Source: Firmicutes bacterium UBA5774 (GTDB lineage: Bacteria; Bacillota; Clostridia; Peptostreptococcales; Anaerovoracaceae). Taken from it: a DNA stretch of 37,561 nucleotides. Numbering within the stretch: position 1 is the first letter of the stretch; each line of letters starts with the position of its first letter. This document shows, piece by piece, positions 14,901 through 23,657 of this stretch. Position numbers and translations under genes: made by a program. The stretch lies in the NCBI GenBank assembly GCA_002418625.1, contig DIEM01000050.1, positions 10,867 to 48,427 of the forward strand, read 5' to 3'. The notes beneath the pieces were generated by a model. It worked only from the letters and a program-made list of their open reading frames with translations. It ran no database searches and was not told where the DNA came from.

Positions 14901-15985
14901 AGATTTTTAAAAGAGAAGATCTGAGCCGCAGACAGTCGATCACGATCAGGTTTGTTGCAATCGTTCTATCCCTGGTCTTTTCCGGAGTGTTTATTTTAAT
15001 ACTGGGCTTTAATCCGATCGAAGTTTACGCAAATATGGTCAGCGGCGCTTTCGGCACCGAGATGCGCGTCAGGGAGACGGTCATAAAGTCAATTCCGCTG
15101 ATCATCACATCGCTTGGGATACTCGTTGCCTTTAAAATGAAATTCTGGAATATCGGTGGAGAAGGACAGATCATCATGGGAGCTTTCGCGGCTACCTACG
15201 TTGCGCTCAACTTCGCGCCGGACATGCCCAGAGCCCTTGCACTGCTGCTGATGGCACTGGCCGCCATGGTCACCGGAGGCTTCTGGGCTTTTATCCCGGC
15301 TTTTTTTAAAGTCCGGTTCGGCACAAACGAGACCATATTCACGCTGATGCTCAATTATATCGCGATCAAATGGGTGACGTATCTGCAATACGGTCCGTGG
15401 AAGGACCCTGCTTCCCAGGGCTTTCCAAAAGTCGCCAATTTTGATATCAATGCGGTCCTGCCCAGCCTTTTCGGCATCCATATCGGCTGGGTCCTTGCGA
15501 TCCTGCTGACGGTGCTTATATATATCTTTATGACCCATACGAAGCGTGGGTATGAGATCGCTGTCGTCGGAGAAAGTGTCGACACGGCGAAGTATGCCGG
15601 GATGAATATCAAAGTCATCGTGATCACAGCCATGCTCATATCGGGCGGTCTTTGCGGCCTGACCGGAATGATACAGGCTTCCGCCATTGAAAAAACACTG
15701 ACAGTGTCGCTTTCTGGGGGCTATGGCTTCACAGCGATCATAACGACCTGGCTTTCAGGGCTGAAAGCGCCGTATGTGCTTCTCACCTCGCTGGCTTTCG
15801 CGCTGCTTTTGCAAGGCGGGTCATTCATCCAGATCGCCATGCAGATCCCGGCTTCGGTCGCGGACATGATACAGGGCATGATCCTTTTCTTTGTGCTCGG
15901 AAGTGAATTTTTCATCAGATACAAGGTTGGATTTGTTCGGACTGAAAAGCCGGCCGTGTCCGATATCCGTAAGGAGGCTGAATAA
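14894..15985 (+). CDS. Nucleoside ABC transporter permease 1
   Basis: This is a 363-residue membrane protein with roughly 8-9 hydrophobic segments. It has the branched-chain/nucleoside-type permease motif FKMKFWNIGGEGQIIMGAF near residue 80 and GESVDTAKYAGMNIK near 225. It overlaps the ATPase gene by seven bases (ATG within the previous reading frame) and is followed immediately by the second permease. Together with the BMP lipoprotein and fused ATPase it makes the complete four-part nucleoside importer. Confidence 0.92.
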   Translation: MLKIFKREDLSRRQSITIRFVAIVLSLVFSGVFILILGFNPIEVYANMVSGAFGTEMRVRETVIKSIPLIITSLGILVAFKMKFWNIGGEGQIIMGAFAATYVALNFAPDMPRALALLLMALAAMVTGGFWAFIPAFFKVRFGTNETIFTLMLNYIAIKWVTYLQYGPWKDPASQGFPKVANFDINAVLPSLFGIHIGWVLAILLTVLIYIFMTHTKRGYEIAVVGESVDTAKYAGMNIKVIVITAMLISGGLCGLTGMIQASAIEKTLTVSLSGGYGFTAIITTWLSGLKAPYVLLTSLAFALLLQGGSFIQIAMQIPASVADMIQGMILFFVLGSEFFIRYKVGFVRTEKPAVSDIRKEAE

Positions 15986-15986
15986 T

Positions 15987-16916
15987 ATGCTTGAATCCTT
16001 CCTTTACGCTGCTGTCATCTCGGGAACGCCGCTGCTGTTCGCCACTTTGGGGGAGCTCATTACAGAAAAGGCTGGAAATCTGAACCTTGGAGTCGAAGGA
16101 ATGATGCTGATGGGAGCGGTCATGGGATTTGGCGTCGGACTATGGACGGGCGATCCGATCCTTGCCGTGCTCGGCGCCATAGCGGCAGGAGCCTTCGGCG
16201 CGGCCATTTTTGCCTATCTGACGGTATCTCTGCGCTCGAACCAGGTCGTGACAGGTCTGGCGCTGACTATTTTCGGAACGGGATTCGCGAGTTTTATCGG
16301 CAAGAGTCTGGTCGGTCAAGTGACCCCTCAGCCGATCAAGGATTTTTTCAGATCCGTCGAGATCCCGGTCCTGTCGGATATTCCGCTGATCGGACCGGTA
16401 TTCTTCAGGCATGATGTGTTTATTTATCTCGGATATCTGATGATCATCCTTGCCAGCATCTACCTTTTCAAGACCCGAAAAGGCCTGAATCTCAGGGCCG
16501 TCGGCGAAAACGCAGCGGCTGCGGACGCTTCGGGAATCAATGTGAACCTATATAAATATGTACATATCATTATCGGAGGTGCTCTTTGCGGACTGGGCGG
16601 AGCCTATCTGTCACTTGTGACGATACCTGTGTGGCAGGAAGGCGTTACCGCCGGCAGAGGCTGGATCGCCGTCGCGCTCGTCATATTCGCCTCATGGAAT
16701 CCGACCAAGGCCATGATCGGCGCGTTTCTGTTCGGGGGACTCGACATTCTGGGATTCCGGCTTCAGAGCATGGGGATACATGTGTCCCAGTATCTGATCG
16801 ATATGCTTCCATATATAGCGACTGTGGCAGTGCTCATACTCAGCACCAGGAACAATAAAAAGGAGGACCAGCCTCCGCGGGACCTCAGTGTACCTTATTT
16901 CAGGGAAGAGAGATGA
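15987..16916 (+). CDS. Nucleoside ABC transporter permease 2
   Basis: This is a 309-residue membrane protein, the shorter permease of the pair, with the family motif EKAGNLNLGVEGMMLMGA (about residues 25-43) and GENAAAADASGINV. The ATG at 15987 follows AAGGAGG by about eight bases and begins MLESFLYAAVISG, whereas the upstream in-frame ATG would run through the previous gene. The start is adjacent to the stop of permease 1 (one base apart). It ends with a short Arg/Glu-rich cytoplasmic tail. Confidence 0.92.
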   Translation: MLESFLYAAVISGTPLLFATLGELITEKAGNLNLGVEGMMLMGAVMGFGVGLWTGDPILAVLGAIAAGAFGAAIFAYLTVSLRSNQVVTGLALTIFGTGFASFIGKSLVGQVTPQPIKDFFRSVEIPVLSDIPLIGPVFFRHDVFIYLGYLMIILASIYLFKTRKGLNLRAVGENAAAADASGINVNLYKYVHIIIGGALCGLGGAYLSLVTIPVWQEGVTAGRGWIAVALVIFASWNPTKAMIGAFLFGGLDILGFRLQSMGIHVSQYLIDMLPYIATVAVLILSTRNNKKEDQPPRDLSVPYFREER

Positions 16917-16917
16917 C

Positions 16918-17820
16918 ATGGACAGGAATAAAATGAAAGGGATCGCGCTGGTGCTGGCCACCAGTCTGTTCTACGGACTGATGCCCGCGGTGACACAGCT
17001 GTCTTTTAAGACGGGGCTTTCGATCGAAACGATGCTGTCAAACAGGTATCTGATCGCGCTGGCGGCCACCTGGGCATATATTTTCGCTACCAGGGCTGAT
17101 TTCAGGGTCACGCGAAAACAACTGGCGCTGCTGCTGGCAGTTGGCGTCTCGTATATTGGCGTCGCGCTGTTCATAAATATGAGTTACCTGTATCTTCCCG
17201 GCGCCATGACGTCGATCCTGGTGTTCATGTATGTCAGCATGGTCGTGCTGATGGAGATCGTTTCGGGAAGGGAAAAGCCTAAAGCGATGAAGCTGCTGTG
17301 TGTGGGAATTTCTCTGGCAGGCCTTGTGATGGTTGTCTATGATCCTTCGGGCGCCGGCGCCCTGAGCGTTCCGGGAATCCTGCTGGCGCTGGCGGCCGGG
17401 ACCTGCTATGCGATCTATGCATTTGCATTGGGCGGAACAGTAACGAAGAACCTGGATTCCATCGTCCTGATCGGCTACATACTCATCATTCCGACCATTG
17501 CCTATATCGTCAGATGCTGGCAATCGGCGGAGCCCATGCTTCCGGAATCCTTCGAGCAGGTGATGTACATCCTGGCGCTGGCCATGTTCTGCACATTCAT
17601 CGGCTCGGTTCTGTTTTGCAAGGCCGTCAAGCTGATCGGATCCGGAAACGCCTCCATCATCAACACAGTGGAGCCAGTCATCGCGTATTTCGGCGGGCTG
17701 CTCCTGCTGGGCGACACATTGAATTTAACGGCGATCATAGGCGGCTGCATCATTATCGCGGCGATCATTCTGCTCAATATTTCAGACGGGATTAAGGAAA
17801 GTGTTTTTTTGGATAGATAA
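16918..17820 (+). CDS. EamA/DMT-family transporter
   Basis: This is a 300-residue membrane protein with ten predicted transmembrane segments in two EamA repeats, including GLMPAVTQLSFKTGLS near the N-terminus and SIINTVEPVIAYFGGLLLLG in the second. DMT transporters commonly export or import metabolites; the substrate is unassigned. Its ATG begins one base after the TGA of permease 2, so it belongs to the xpt operon. Location in a purine-salvage operon suggests a nucleobase or nucleoside substrate, but that is inference. Confidence 0.85.
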   Translation: MDRNKMKGIALVLATSLFYGLMPAVTQLSFKTGLSIETMLSNRYLIALAATWAYIFATRADFRVTRKQLALLLAVGVSYIGVALFINMSYLYLPGAMTSILVFMYVSMVVLMEIVSGREKPKAMKLLCVGISLAGLVMVVYDPSGAGALSVPGILLALAAGTCYAIYAFALGGTVTKNLDSIVLIGYILIIPTIAYIVRCWQSAEPMLPESFEQVMYILALAMFCTFIGSVLFCKAVKLIGSGNASIINTVEPVIAYFGGLLLLGDTLNLTAIIGGCIIIAAIILLNISDGIKESVFLDR

Positions 17821-17845
17821 AAAGCAGACATGCCTTGCTGTCTGC
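17819..17845 (-). terminator. Intrinsic terminator of the thiF-mogA operon
   Basis: GCAGACA (17824-17830) pairs TGTCTGC (17839-17845) and is followed on the minus strand by five Ts (17823-17819). It lies beyond the MogA-like gene. Confidence 0.75.
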
Positions 17846-17887
17846 CTTGATATTGATTTCTGAAGCTGTATTATCTGTTTTCCGCTT

Positions 17888-17912
17888 CGGCGCCGCTCAT
17901 ACCGGCGCCTTT
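17888..17912 (+). terminator. Intrinsic terminator of the xpt-transporter operon
   Basis: GGCGCCG (17888-17894) pairs CGGCGCC (17902-17908) and is followed by TTTT. It lies about 70 bp after the EamA stop codon. Confidence 0.65.
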
Positions 17913-17926
17913 TGATTGCCGCGGCG

Positions 17927-18418
17927 CTACCGGGCGCAATCGGTCGAATTGCCCTGAAGGATGTCAAGACCATGCTCGACAGAAGGAAGGATATATTCCA
18001 ATGTTTCCTTTATCGCTTTGGGGCTTCCGGGCAGATTGATGATCAGTGTGTTGCCGCGTATGCCGGCCTCCGCTCTCGACAGCATGGCCCTGGGTGTAAT
18101 GGAAAGGCTGAGGTGCCTGACCGCCTCGGCGATGCCGGCTGCATGCCGGTCGATAACGGCAAGCGTTGCTTCCGGAGTCACATCCCTGTGAGAGAATCCC
18201 GTGCCGCCGGTCGTCAGGATCAGGTCGATATTTTCCCTGTCGGCCATGTTGATCATCTCGTTCGACAGCACTTGCTGCTCGTCCGGTACCATAGTGTAGC
18301 GTTCCAGCGCAAAGGACGGATATCTGGTCAGGATGTCCTCGATGGCCGGACCGCTGAGATCCTCGCGCTGCCCTGCAAAACCCTTGTCGCTCGCCGTGAT
18401 GATTCCTACTTTATACAT
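17927..18418 (-). CDS. MogA/MoaB-family molybdopterin protein
   Basis: This is a 163-residue single-domain MoCF_biosynth protein. It begins YKVGIITASDKGFAGQREDLSG, carries the nucleotide/MPT-binding motif LTTGGTGFSHRDVTPEATL at about residues 66-88, and ends INLPGSPKAIKETLEYILPSVEHGLDIL. MogA-type proteins adenylylate molybdopterin before metal insertion. GGGAG lies seven bases before the ATG. The ThiF-like gene upstream on the same strand ends 15 bp away, so they form an operon. MogA versus MoaB cannot be separated from sequence alone here. Confidence 0.85.
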   Translation of the reverse strand: MYKVGIITASDKGFAGQREDLSGPAIEDILTRYPSFALERYTMVPDEQQVLSNEMINMADRENIDLILTTGGTGFSHRDVTPEATLAVIDRHAAGIAEAVRHLSLSITPRAMLSRAEAGIRGNTLIINLPGSPKAIKETLEYILPSVEHGLDILQGNSTDCAR

Positions 18419-18433
18419 AGTCGTTCTCCCATA

Positions 18434-19117
18434 TCATAATTCAAAGAGATCATATTCATTGTTTAAAAGGTCGATGGTCAATAATTTGTTGCGGAGTATG
18501 TCGCCTCTTCCCAGAAGGACTTTGAGAACCTCGCTGACTTGTATTGAGGCGGTCAGCGCAGGCGTGAACGACGGATTTCCAAGCTCCGCTTCGATGCCTT
18601 TCCCGGTGCCTTCCGGATAGATTTTTGAAAAGACGCCGTCACCGGGCATGATCGTGCAGATCTGGGCATACCAGCCTCCGATTGCCCCATGGATCAGCGG
18701 TATCCCCTGCGCGGCACATCCGGCTTCCAGAATCCTGCGGGGCTTCATGTCGTCCAGCGCGTCCACGACAGCATCGTGGCCGCGGATGATCTCCACGCAA
18801 TTCGCCTCTGTCATAAACTCCTGCACAGGCGTGACATGCACATCTGAATTGACGGCGGCCATTCTGGCGACGGCAGCCATGGCCTTGCTGCTGCCGATAA
18901 GGGACTCGTCCGACAGAAGCTGGCGATTGAGATTGGTCACGTCGAACACATCGCCGTCGACAACTGTCAGGGAACCGATACCGAGCCTGCCAAGCAGCTC
19001 GATGACATGCCCGCCGAGGCCGCCGCATCCGACGACGCAGACGCTGAAGCCTGCCAGCCGTTCAACCTCATCCTCGCTCATCATATTCATATTTCTGCGG
19101 TAGCGTTCGCTGATCAT
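18434..19117 (-). CDS. ThiF/MoeB-family adenylyltransferase
   Basis: This is a protein of about 227 residues with the E1-like nucleotide-binding motif VVGCGGLGGHVIELLGRLG, followed by VVDGDVFDVTNLNRQLL with the Arg/Gln, downstream Lys and DALDD residues expected of an active adenylation site. The usual pair of CxxC zinc motifs of long MoeB/ThiF proteins is absent, as in short HesA/MoeB/ThiF forms. It would activate the C-terminal glycine of a small sulfur-carrier protein. I prefer the ATG at 19117; the GTG at 19126 is possible, and the ribosome binding site is weak for both. It is upstream of MogA-like, so a molybdopterin (or tungstopterin) role is likely. Confidence 0.85.
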   Translation of the reverse strand: MISERYRRNMNMMSEDEVERLAGFSVCVVGCGGLGGHVIELLGRLGIGSLTVVDGDVFDVTNLNRQLLSDESLIGSSKAMAAVARMAAVNSDVHVTPVQEFMTEANCVEIIRGHDAVVDALDDMKPRRILEAGCAAQGIPLIHGAIGGWYAQICTIMPGDGVFSKIYPEGTGKGIEAELGNPSFTPALTASIQVSEVLKVLLGRGDILRNKLLTIDLLNNEYDLFEL

Positions 19118-19162
19118 GCGCTTCACCCGGCGTTTTCCGATTATTTATGCACGGCATTGTTT

Positions 19163-19186
19163 TTTCTTGTTATTTTATACTATAAT
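19163..19186 (+). promoter_or_regulatory. Candidate -10 region for the DUF1461 operon
   Basis: TATAAT at 19181-19186, with a weak TTGTTT upstream at about 18 bp, lies 34 bp before the TTG start of the DUF1461 gene. Confidence 0.4.
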
Positions 19187-19219
19187 AGAAAATAGAACAA
19201 TACAAGGAGGCGTAAAAAT

Positions 19220-19879
19220 TTGAGATTGCTGAGACGATTCCTGATCCTTTTGATCATTATGATGATTCCGGTGATTTCCATCTCGGCGGCCGGAAATATC
19301 ATGACGAGGCTGCCGGATATTTATGCGTATGAATTTACAAAATCCCAGGTCCAGGAGGCGATAGGCCTGGATGCGGACGTGGAAAAGCTTTCGGGACTGT
19401 TCTCCGGGTATTTCACCGGCGGAACGGCGGAATTCCAGATCGTCGCGGAGTACCAGGGGCGTGAAAAGGCAGTATTTACCACAGCAGAGCAGATAGGCAT
19501 GCAGAATGTGAAAAAAATTCTTGACATAGCTCTCGCGGCGGGCGCGCTGATGGCGGCGCTATCGGCGGCGATCATTTACTTTTTTATCAGCATCAGGCAA
19601 AAGGAGCGGATACGGAGTGCTTTTAAAATATCGGCGGTCCTTTTTGTGGCATTGTGGGTGGCATTGATCGCGGCCGTGATGAGCCAAGCGGGTCCGGATT
19701 TTCTGCAGGGGCTCTTCGCAGGGGAATTCGACCCTGAAGGTGTTCTTGGGATGCTGCTTTCAGGCGGCTTCCTGAAGACCTGGCTAATCTTTAATGTGAT
19801 CGGTTCAGGGATCCTGATGTTCATCATCGGTATGATCGTTTTCAGAGTGACGAAGGAGCGCAGGATGTTTGTAAACTAA
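19220..19879 (+). CDS. DUF1461 (TIGR01906-type) integral membrane protein
   Basis: This is a 219-residue protein with an N-terminal hydrophobic signal anchor (residues 5-25), a soluble loop of about 75 residues, and three further membrane segments (about 102-125, 137-157 and 186-208). The arrangement and length match DUF1461/TIGR01906 proteins, whose function is unknown. The start is TTG, with AAGGAGG nine bases upstream; no nearer ATG exists. It is the first gene of a five-gene operon with glucokinase, PfpI, MFS and PHP proteins, 16 bp from glk. Confidence 0.7.
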   Translation: MRLLRRFLILLIIMMIPVISISAAGNIMTRLPDIYAYEFTKSQVQEAIGLDADVEKLSGLFSGYFTGGTAEFQIVAEYQGREKAVFTTAEQIGMQNVKKILDIALAAGALMAALSAAIIYFFISIRQKERIRSAFKISAVLFVALWVALIAAVMSQAGPDFLQGLFAGEFDPEGVLGMLLSGGFLKTWLIFNVIGSGILMFIIGMIVFRVTKERRMFVN

Positions 19880-19895
19880 AAGGAGGTGCGGATCC

Positions 19896-20852
19896 ATGTA
19901 TCTTGGCATCGATTTGGGCGGCACAAAAATAGCCGCTGGCCTTGTTGACGATAATGGGCGCATTCTCAAGGACCGGAGGATACTGACACATCGTTCAAGA
20001 CCATGCCGCGAAGTCATCAAGGATATGATCCTTATTGGAAACACCCTGATTGAGGATTGCGCCCCGGAAAGCGTCATAGCCGCAGGCATCGGAGCTCCGG
20101 GACTCGTGGATACGGAAAAAGGCGTGCTGATCAACAGTGTCAATCTAGGCTGGAAGAACACGCCGATCGCCAGCATGCTGCGGGAAGGCATCGGGGTGCC
20201 TGTGTATGCGGGCAATGACGCTACGCTGGCGGGTATTGCCGAAATGGAGGCAGGCGTTCTTCGGGGAGTCAAATGCGGCGTGATGCTGACCCTGGGGACA
20301 GGCGTCGGGAGCGCCGTTATTTGCGAAGGAAGGATACAATACGGAGCCAACAATGTCGCGTCTGAGATCGGCCATATGATCGTCGGCTCCAATTTTTACA
20401 GATGCAGCTGCGGCCGCAACGGATGCCTTGAAACCTTCGCTTCCGCGACGGCGCTGATCCGCTACGCGAAAAGACTGCTGAAGGCAGGCGAGCCGAGCGT
20501 ACTTGGTCAAATGTGCCCGAACGGCAACATTGATAGCATCAGCGGGATCATGATCTTCAATGCTGCGCAGGAAGGCGACGCGGTGGCGGCAAAGGCTGTC
20601 GACAGAGTCGCCCGCTACCTGGGCATCGGCATCAGCAATGTGATCGCAGTCCTGGATCCTGAAAAAATAGTGTTAGGCGGCGGTATGTCGAAGGCCGGGG
20701 ATTTTCTGCTCGACAAGGTTAAAAACGAGGTCGAGCGAATACGCTTTTACAAGGATATCCCCAGCGGGGAAATCGTTTTTGCCAGATTTGGCAATGAAGC
20801 CGGAATCATCGGCGCAGCCATGCTGGCCAGGCAACGGATAGAGGAGGAATGA
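19896..20852 (+). CDS. glk: ROK-family glucokinase
   Basis: This is a 318-residue cytoplasmic sugar kinase. The N-terminal ATP-binding motif is LGIDLGGTKIAAGLVDDNG. The ROK zinc site is CSCGRNGCLETFAS, with a GHM histidine a few residues earlier. The catalytic Asp lies in VYAGNDATLAG. It phosphorylates glucose (or a related hexose) using ATP. AAAGGAGG nine bases before the ATG fixes the start. Its TGA overlaps the ATG of the PfpI gene (20849-20852), so coupling is likely. A N-acetylmannosamine or fructose specificity cannot be excluded. Confidence 0.9.
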   Translation: MYLGIDLGGTKIAAGLVDDNGRILKDRRILTHRSRPCREVIKDMILIGNTLIEDCAPESVIAAGIGAPGLVDTEKGVLINSVNLGWKNTPIASMLREGIGVPVYAGNDATLAGIAEMEAGVLRGVKCGVMLTLGTGVGSAVICEGRIQYGANNVASEIGHMIVGSNFYRCSCGRNGCLETFASATALIRYAKRLLKAGEPSVLGQMCPNGNIDSISGIMIFNAAQEGDAVAAKAVDRVARYLGIGISNVIAVLDPEKIVLGGGMSKAGDFLLDKVKNEVERIRFYKDIPSGEIVFARFGNEAGIIGAAMLARQRIEEE

Positions 20853-21397
20853 AAATGGTTTTTGTATATTTGGCGGATGGCTTTGAGGAGCTGGAAGCGA
20901 TCACAGTGATAACAGTCATGAGACGCGCGGCGATCGACGTGCGGACGGTGTCTGTATCCGACAGCAGGACGGTTACCGGTTCGAAAGGTATCGCTATGGA
21001 ATCGGATATCCTGATCAAGGATGCAGATTATGGAAAATGTGAAATGATTGTGCTGCCGGGAGGCGGTCAGGGGACGGCCAATTTGGGAAAAAATGCGCTT
21101 GTGGTCAGCAAGGTCAAGGAATTCGCGGCTGCAGGCAAATGGGTCGCGGCGATCTGTGCCGCACCGGCGGTCCTGGGTCAGGCCGGCGTTCTTGCCGGGC
21201 ATGAAGCAACAGTCTATCCGGGGGGCGAGCAGCAGTTGACCGGCGCAAAAGTCGTCGCTGACAAAGTTGTGGTCTCGGGCAATATCGTGACATCCAGGGG
21301 CCCGGGAACGGCTCTTGATTTCGCCTTCGCCCTGACAGGGATCCTGAAAGGAGAGACGGCGGCAGACAAGGTCAAGTCGCAGATGCTTCTCGTATAA
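20849..21397 (+). CDS. DJ-1/PfpI-family protein
   Basis: This is a 182-residue class-I glutamine-amidotransferase-like protein of the DJ-1 group. The nucleophile cysteine sits in VAAICAAPAVLGQAGVL (about residue 106), and the conserved glutamate lies in LADGFEELEAIT. Reported activities in the group include chaperone, deglycase-like and thiazole-related functions. It is translationally coupled to glk. A link to sugar-derived reactive carbonyls is tempting but not shown. Confidence 0.9.
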   Translation: MKMVFVYLADGFEELEAITVITVMRRAAIDVRTVSVSDSRTVTGSKGIAMESDILIKDADYGKCEMIVLPGGGQGTANLGKNALVVSKVKEFAAAGKWVAAICAAPAVLGQAGVLAGHEATVYPGGEQQLTGAKVVADKVVVSGNIVTSRGPGTALDFAFALTGILKGETAADKVKSQMLLV

Positions 21398-21401
21398 ACA
21401 G

Positions 21402-22691
21402 ATGGAACAATGGAAACTGAATCTATACACTTTATGGGTGACCCAGGTCATCGCGCTGATGAGCTTCGGTTTTGGATTGCCATTTTTGCCTTTTTACATG
21501 CAAGAGCTTGGCGTGACGGATCCTGTGCAGCTCAATTTCTATACCGGACTGGCATCGACCATACCTGCCGCCACCATGACGGTCGCCGCTCCGATATGGG
21601 GCATGATGGCCGACCGCTACGGCAGAAAGCTAATGCTGATGCGGGCCATGCTGGCAGCCGTAGTCATCATCGGCGGCATGGGACTGGTCTCGAGCGTGTT
21701 CCAGCTGATGGTCCTCAGGGCATTGCAGGGGATTTTCACAGGCACAATCACGGCTTCAATGGCGTTTGTATCGGCAAATACACCGGAAAACCGTATGTCC
21801 TATGCGCTCGGCTTCATGACATCATCGAATTTCATAGGCTATTCGATCGGACCGATGCTGGGCGGATTGATGGCTGAAGGACTTGGATACCGAATCTGCT
21901 TTCTTGCCGGTGGTGCACTGATGGCTGTAGGCGTCGTTCTGGTAGGATTGCTGGTCAAAGAAGACAAGAATACATACGGGCCGCGCATCGTACAAAAACC
22001 CGTTCTGCCTGAGCGGGAGAAGAGCCATGAGATCGAGAGCATCGATGATGAAACGATGATGTCGGCGGGTCAGAATATCCCGAAAATGAGCTCCAGCCGC
22101 AGGGCATCCAGCGGAAAGCTGCTGACGCCCCTTATAATAATGCTGCTTGTGATGTTATTCATGAACAGGATGGCGAGGATCATTTTTTCGCCATACATAC
22201 CAATATTTGTGCAGGAGAACCTGCACGGCATATCGGGAGCCGCCGTTTATACAGGCCTGATCAATGGCGTGATCGGCATTGCCAGTGCATTGGCGGCGGT
22301 GACGCTGGCCCGGCTTGGAGACCGCTATGAAAAACGCCGGATCGTTACGATCCTGACGATAGCATCGCTGCCGGTCGCGGTACTGCTGACCGTACCGAGC
22401 CCGCTGCCTGTATTCATGGTGCTTTTCGGGCTGTTTGCCTTCATCCTTGGCGGCGTTGAACCTATCCTGACTTCTTCGGCCTCCGAGCACACGTCGCCTG
22501 AAAAGAGGGGGCTGCTGTTCGGATTCATCGGCGCCGTCGGGAACGGTGCATTCATGGCCGCGCCCCTGATCGGCGCCGCCATAGCGGTCAACATCAATGT
22601 CAGCGCTATCCTGGTCTGCATTCCCGTGTTTCTTTTGTTCCAGCTCGTGATCACATACCGGGAATCGAGAGCGGAGCGCGCGGGCGACTGA
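21402..22691 (+). CDS. MFS transporter, multidrug-type
   Basis: This is a 429-residue protein with twelve hydrophobic segments and a long charged central loop (about residues 190-240). The first-half loop has the family motif MMADRYGRKLMLMRA, and the second half the echo RLGDRYEKRRIV. The pattern resembles MdtG/YttB-type drug/proton antiporters. The start at 21402 has no clear Shine-Dalgarno and lies four bases after the PfpI stop, so translational re-initiation is likely. It is in one operon with glk, pfpI and the PHP gene; the substrate is unknown. Confidence 0.88.
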   Translation: MEQWKLNLYTLWVTQVIALMSFGFGLPFLPFYMQELGVTDPVQLNFYTGLASTIPAATMTVAAPIWGMMADRYGRKLMLMRAMLAAVVIIGGMGLVSSVFQLMVLRALQGIFTGTITASMAFVSANTPENRMSYALGFMTSSNFIGYSIGPMLGGLMAEGLGYRICFLAGGALMAVGVVLVGLLVKEDKNTYGPRIVQKPVLPEREKSHEIESIDDETMMSAGQNIPKMSSSRRASSGKLLTPLIIMLLVMLFMNRMARIIFSPYIPIFVQENLHGISGAAVYTGLINGVIGIASALAAVTLARLGDRYEKRRIVTILTIASLPVAVLLTVPSPLPVFMVLFGLFAFILGGVEPILTSSASEHTSPEKRGLLFGFIGAVGNGAFMAAPLIGAAIAVNINVSAILVCIPVFLLFQLVITYRESRAERAGD

Positions 22692-22712
22692 GCAAAAAAC
22701 GAGGTGACAGAA

Positions 22713-23567
22713 ATGATGGATCTTCATGTTCATACATATTATTCCGATGGGACCAAATCGCCTGAGGAGGTAGTGCGTATGGCAAAGGAAAATGGCGTCA
22801 GCGTCATTGCGATAACGGATCACGACGGAACGGACGGCATTCCCGAAGCGATGGAGGCCGGCAAAAAATATGGCGTCAAGGTCATTCCGGGCATAGAGAT
22901 CAGCGTTGATCACCGGGGCGGGGAAATGCATATATTGGGCTATAATGTGGATCTGAACAACGAGGGTTTCATTAAAGCCGTTGAACTGATGCGCAAGCGC
23001 AGGGCTGAGCGCAATGAAGCCCTGTTCAAAGCATTTGCGGAAATAGGCATCGTGATCACGGAAGAGGACATTCGGGAATTCGCCTTTTCAGATTATATAG
23101 GAAAGCCTCAATTTGCAAGAGTCCTTCAAAAGCGGGGCCTTGTTGAAAGTACGGTGGAGGCTTTTGCCAGCAAAGACTTTTTCAAGTCTGACGTGATTCG
23201 GCGGATACCCAGAGAAAAACCGAAACCTGAAGAAGGCATCAGGATCATCTCCGAAGCGGGCGGCATTCCGGTGCTGGCCCATCCGTTCACATTGAGGCAA
23301 ACCATGGAGCAGCTGGACGCAACGCTGAATGAGCTTGAAGGCTATGGGCTGATGGGAATGGAATGCTATTACAGCGGGCATGATGAACTTCAGACGGAAG
23401 GATTTCTTGAGCTGGCCAGGCGGCATGGTCTTATGATCACGGCCGGATCGGATTATCACGGCGAAGAATTGGATGCCGATATACGAATTGGAACAGGGCG
23501 CAACAGAAATCTATCAGTCAGTGAAAAAGAGCTTCCGTTTCAGGTGAGACCTCAGGAAGATGAATGA
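22713..23567 (+). CDS. PHP-domain phosphoesterase (TrpH/RNase AM-like)
   Basis: This is a 284-residue metal-dependent phosphoesterase of the COG0613 type. N-terminal metal ligands lie in DLHVHTYYSDGTKSP and ITDHDGTDG, further ligands in GIEISVD and VLAHPFTL, and the C-terminal ITAGSDYHG closes the site. Family members cleave 3',5'-nucleoside bisphosphates or act as 5'-3' exoribonucleases. The ATG at 22713 follows GAGGTG by six bases and is preferred over the GTG at 22704. Last gene of its operon, ending before a strong terminator. Confidence 0.9.
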   Translation: MMDLHVHTYYSDGTKSPEEVVRMAKENGVSVIAITDHDGTDGIPEAMEAGKKYGVKVIPGIEISVDHRGGEMHILGYNVDLNNEGFIKAVELMRKRRAERNEALFKAFAEIGIVITEEDIREFAFSDYIGKPQFARVLQKRGLVESTVEAFASKDFFKSDVIRRIPREKPKPEEGIRIISEAGGIPVLAHPFTLRQTMEQLDATLNELEGYGLMGMECYYSGHDELQTEGFLELARRHGLMITAGSDYHGEELDADIRIGTGRNRNLSVSEKELPFQVRPQEDE

Positions 23568-23600
23568 ACGGTCATGATCAGTATAATGGCATGAGGCAAT

Positions 23601-23635
23601 AAATAAGGCAAAGGGCAGCGCCCATTGCCTTATTT
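23601..23635. terminator. Strong bidirectional intrinsic terminator
   Basis: AAATAAGGCAA (23601-23611) pairs TTGCCTTATTT (23625-23635), and an inner GGGC/GCCC extends the stem. A and T ends allow use by the PHP operon from the left and the ABC-F gene from the right. Confidence 0.85.
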
Positions 23636-23657
23636 CAGTATATTCTATTTTTTGGAG

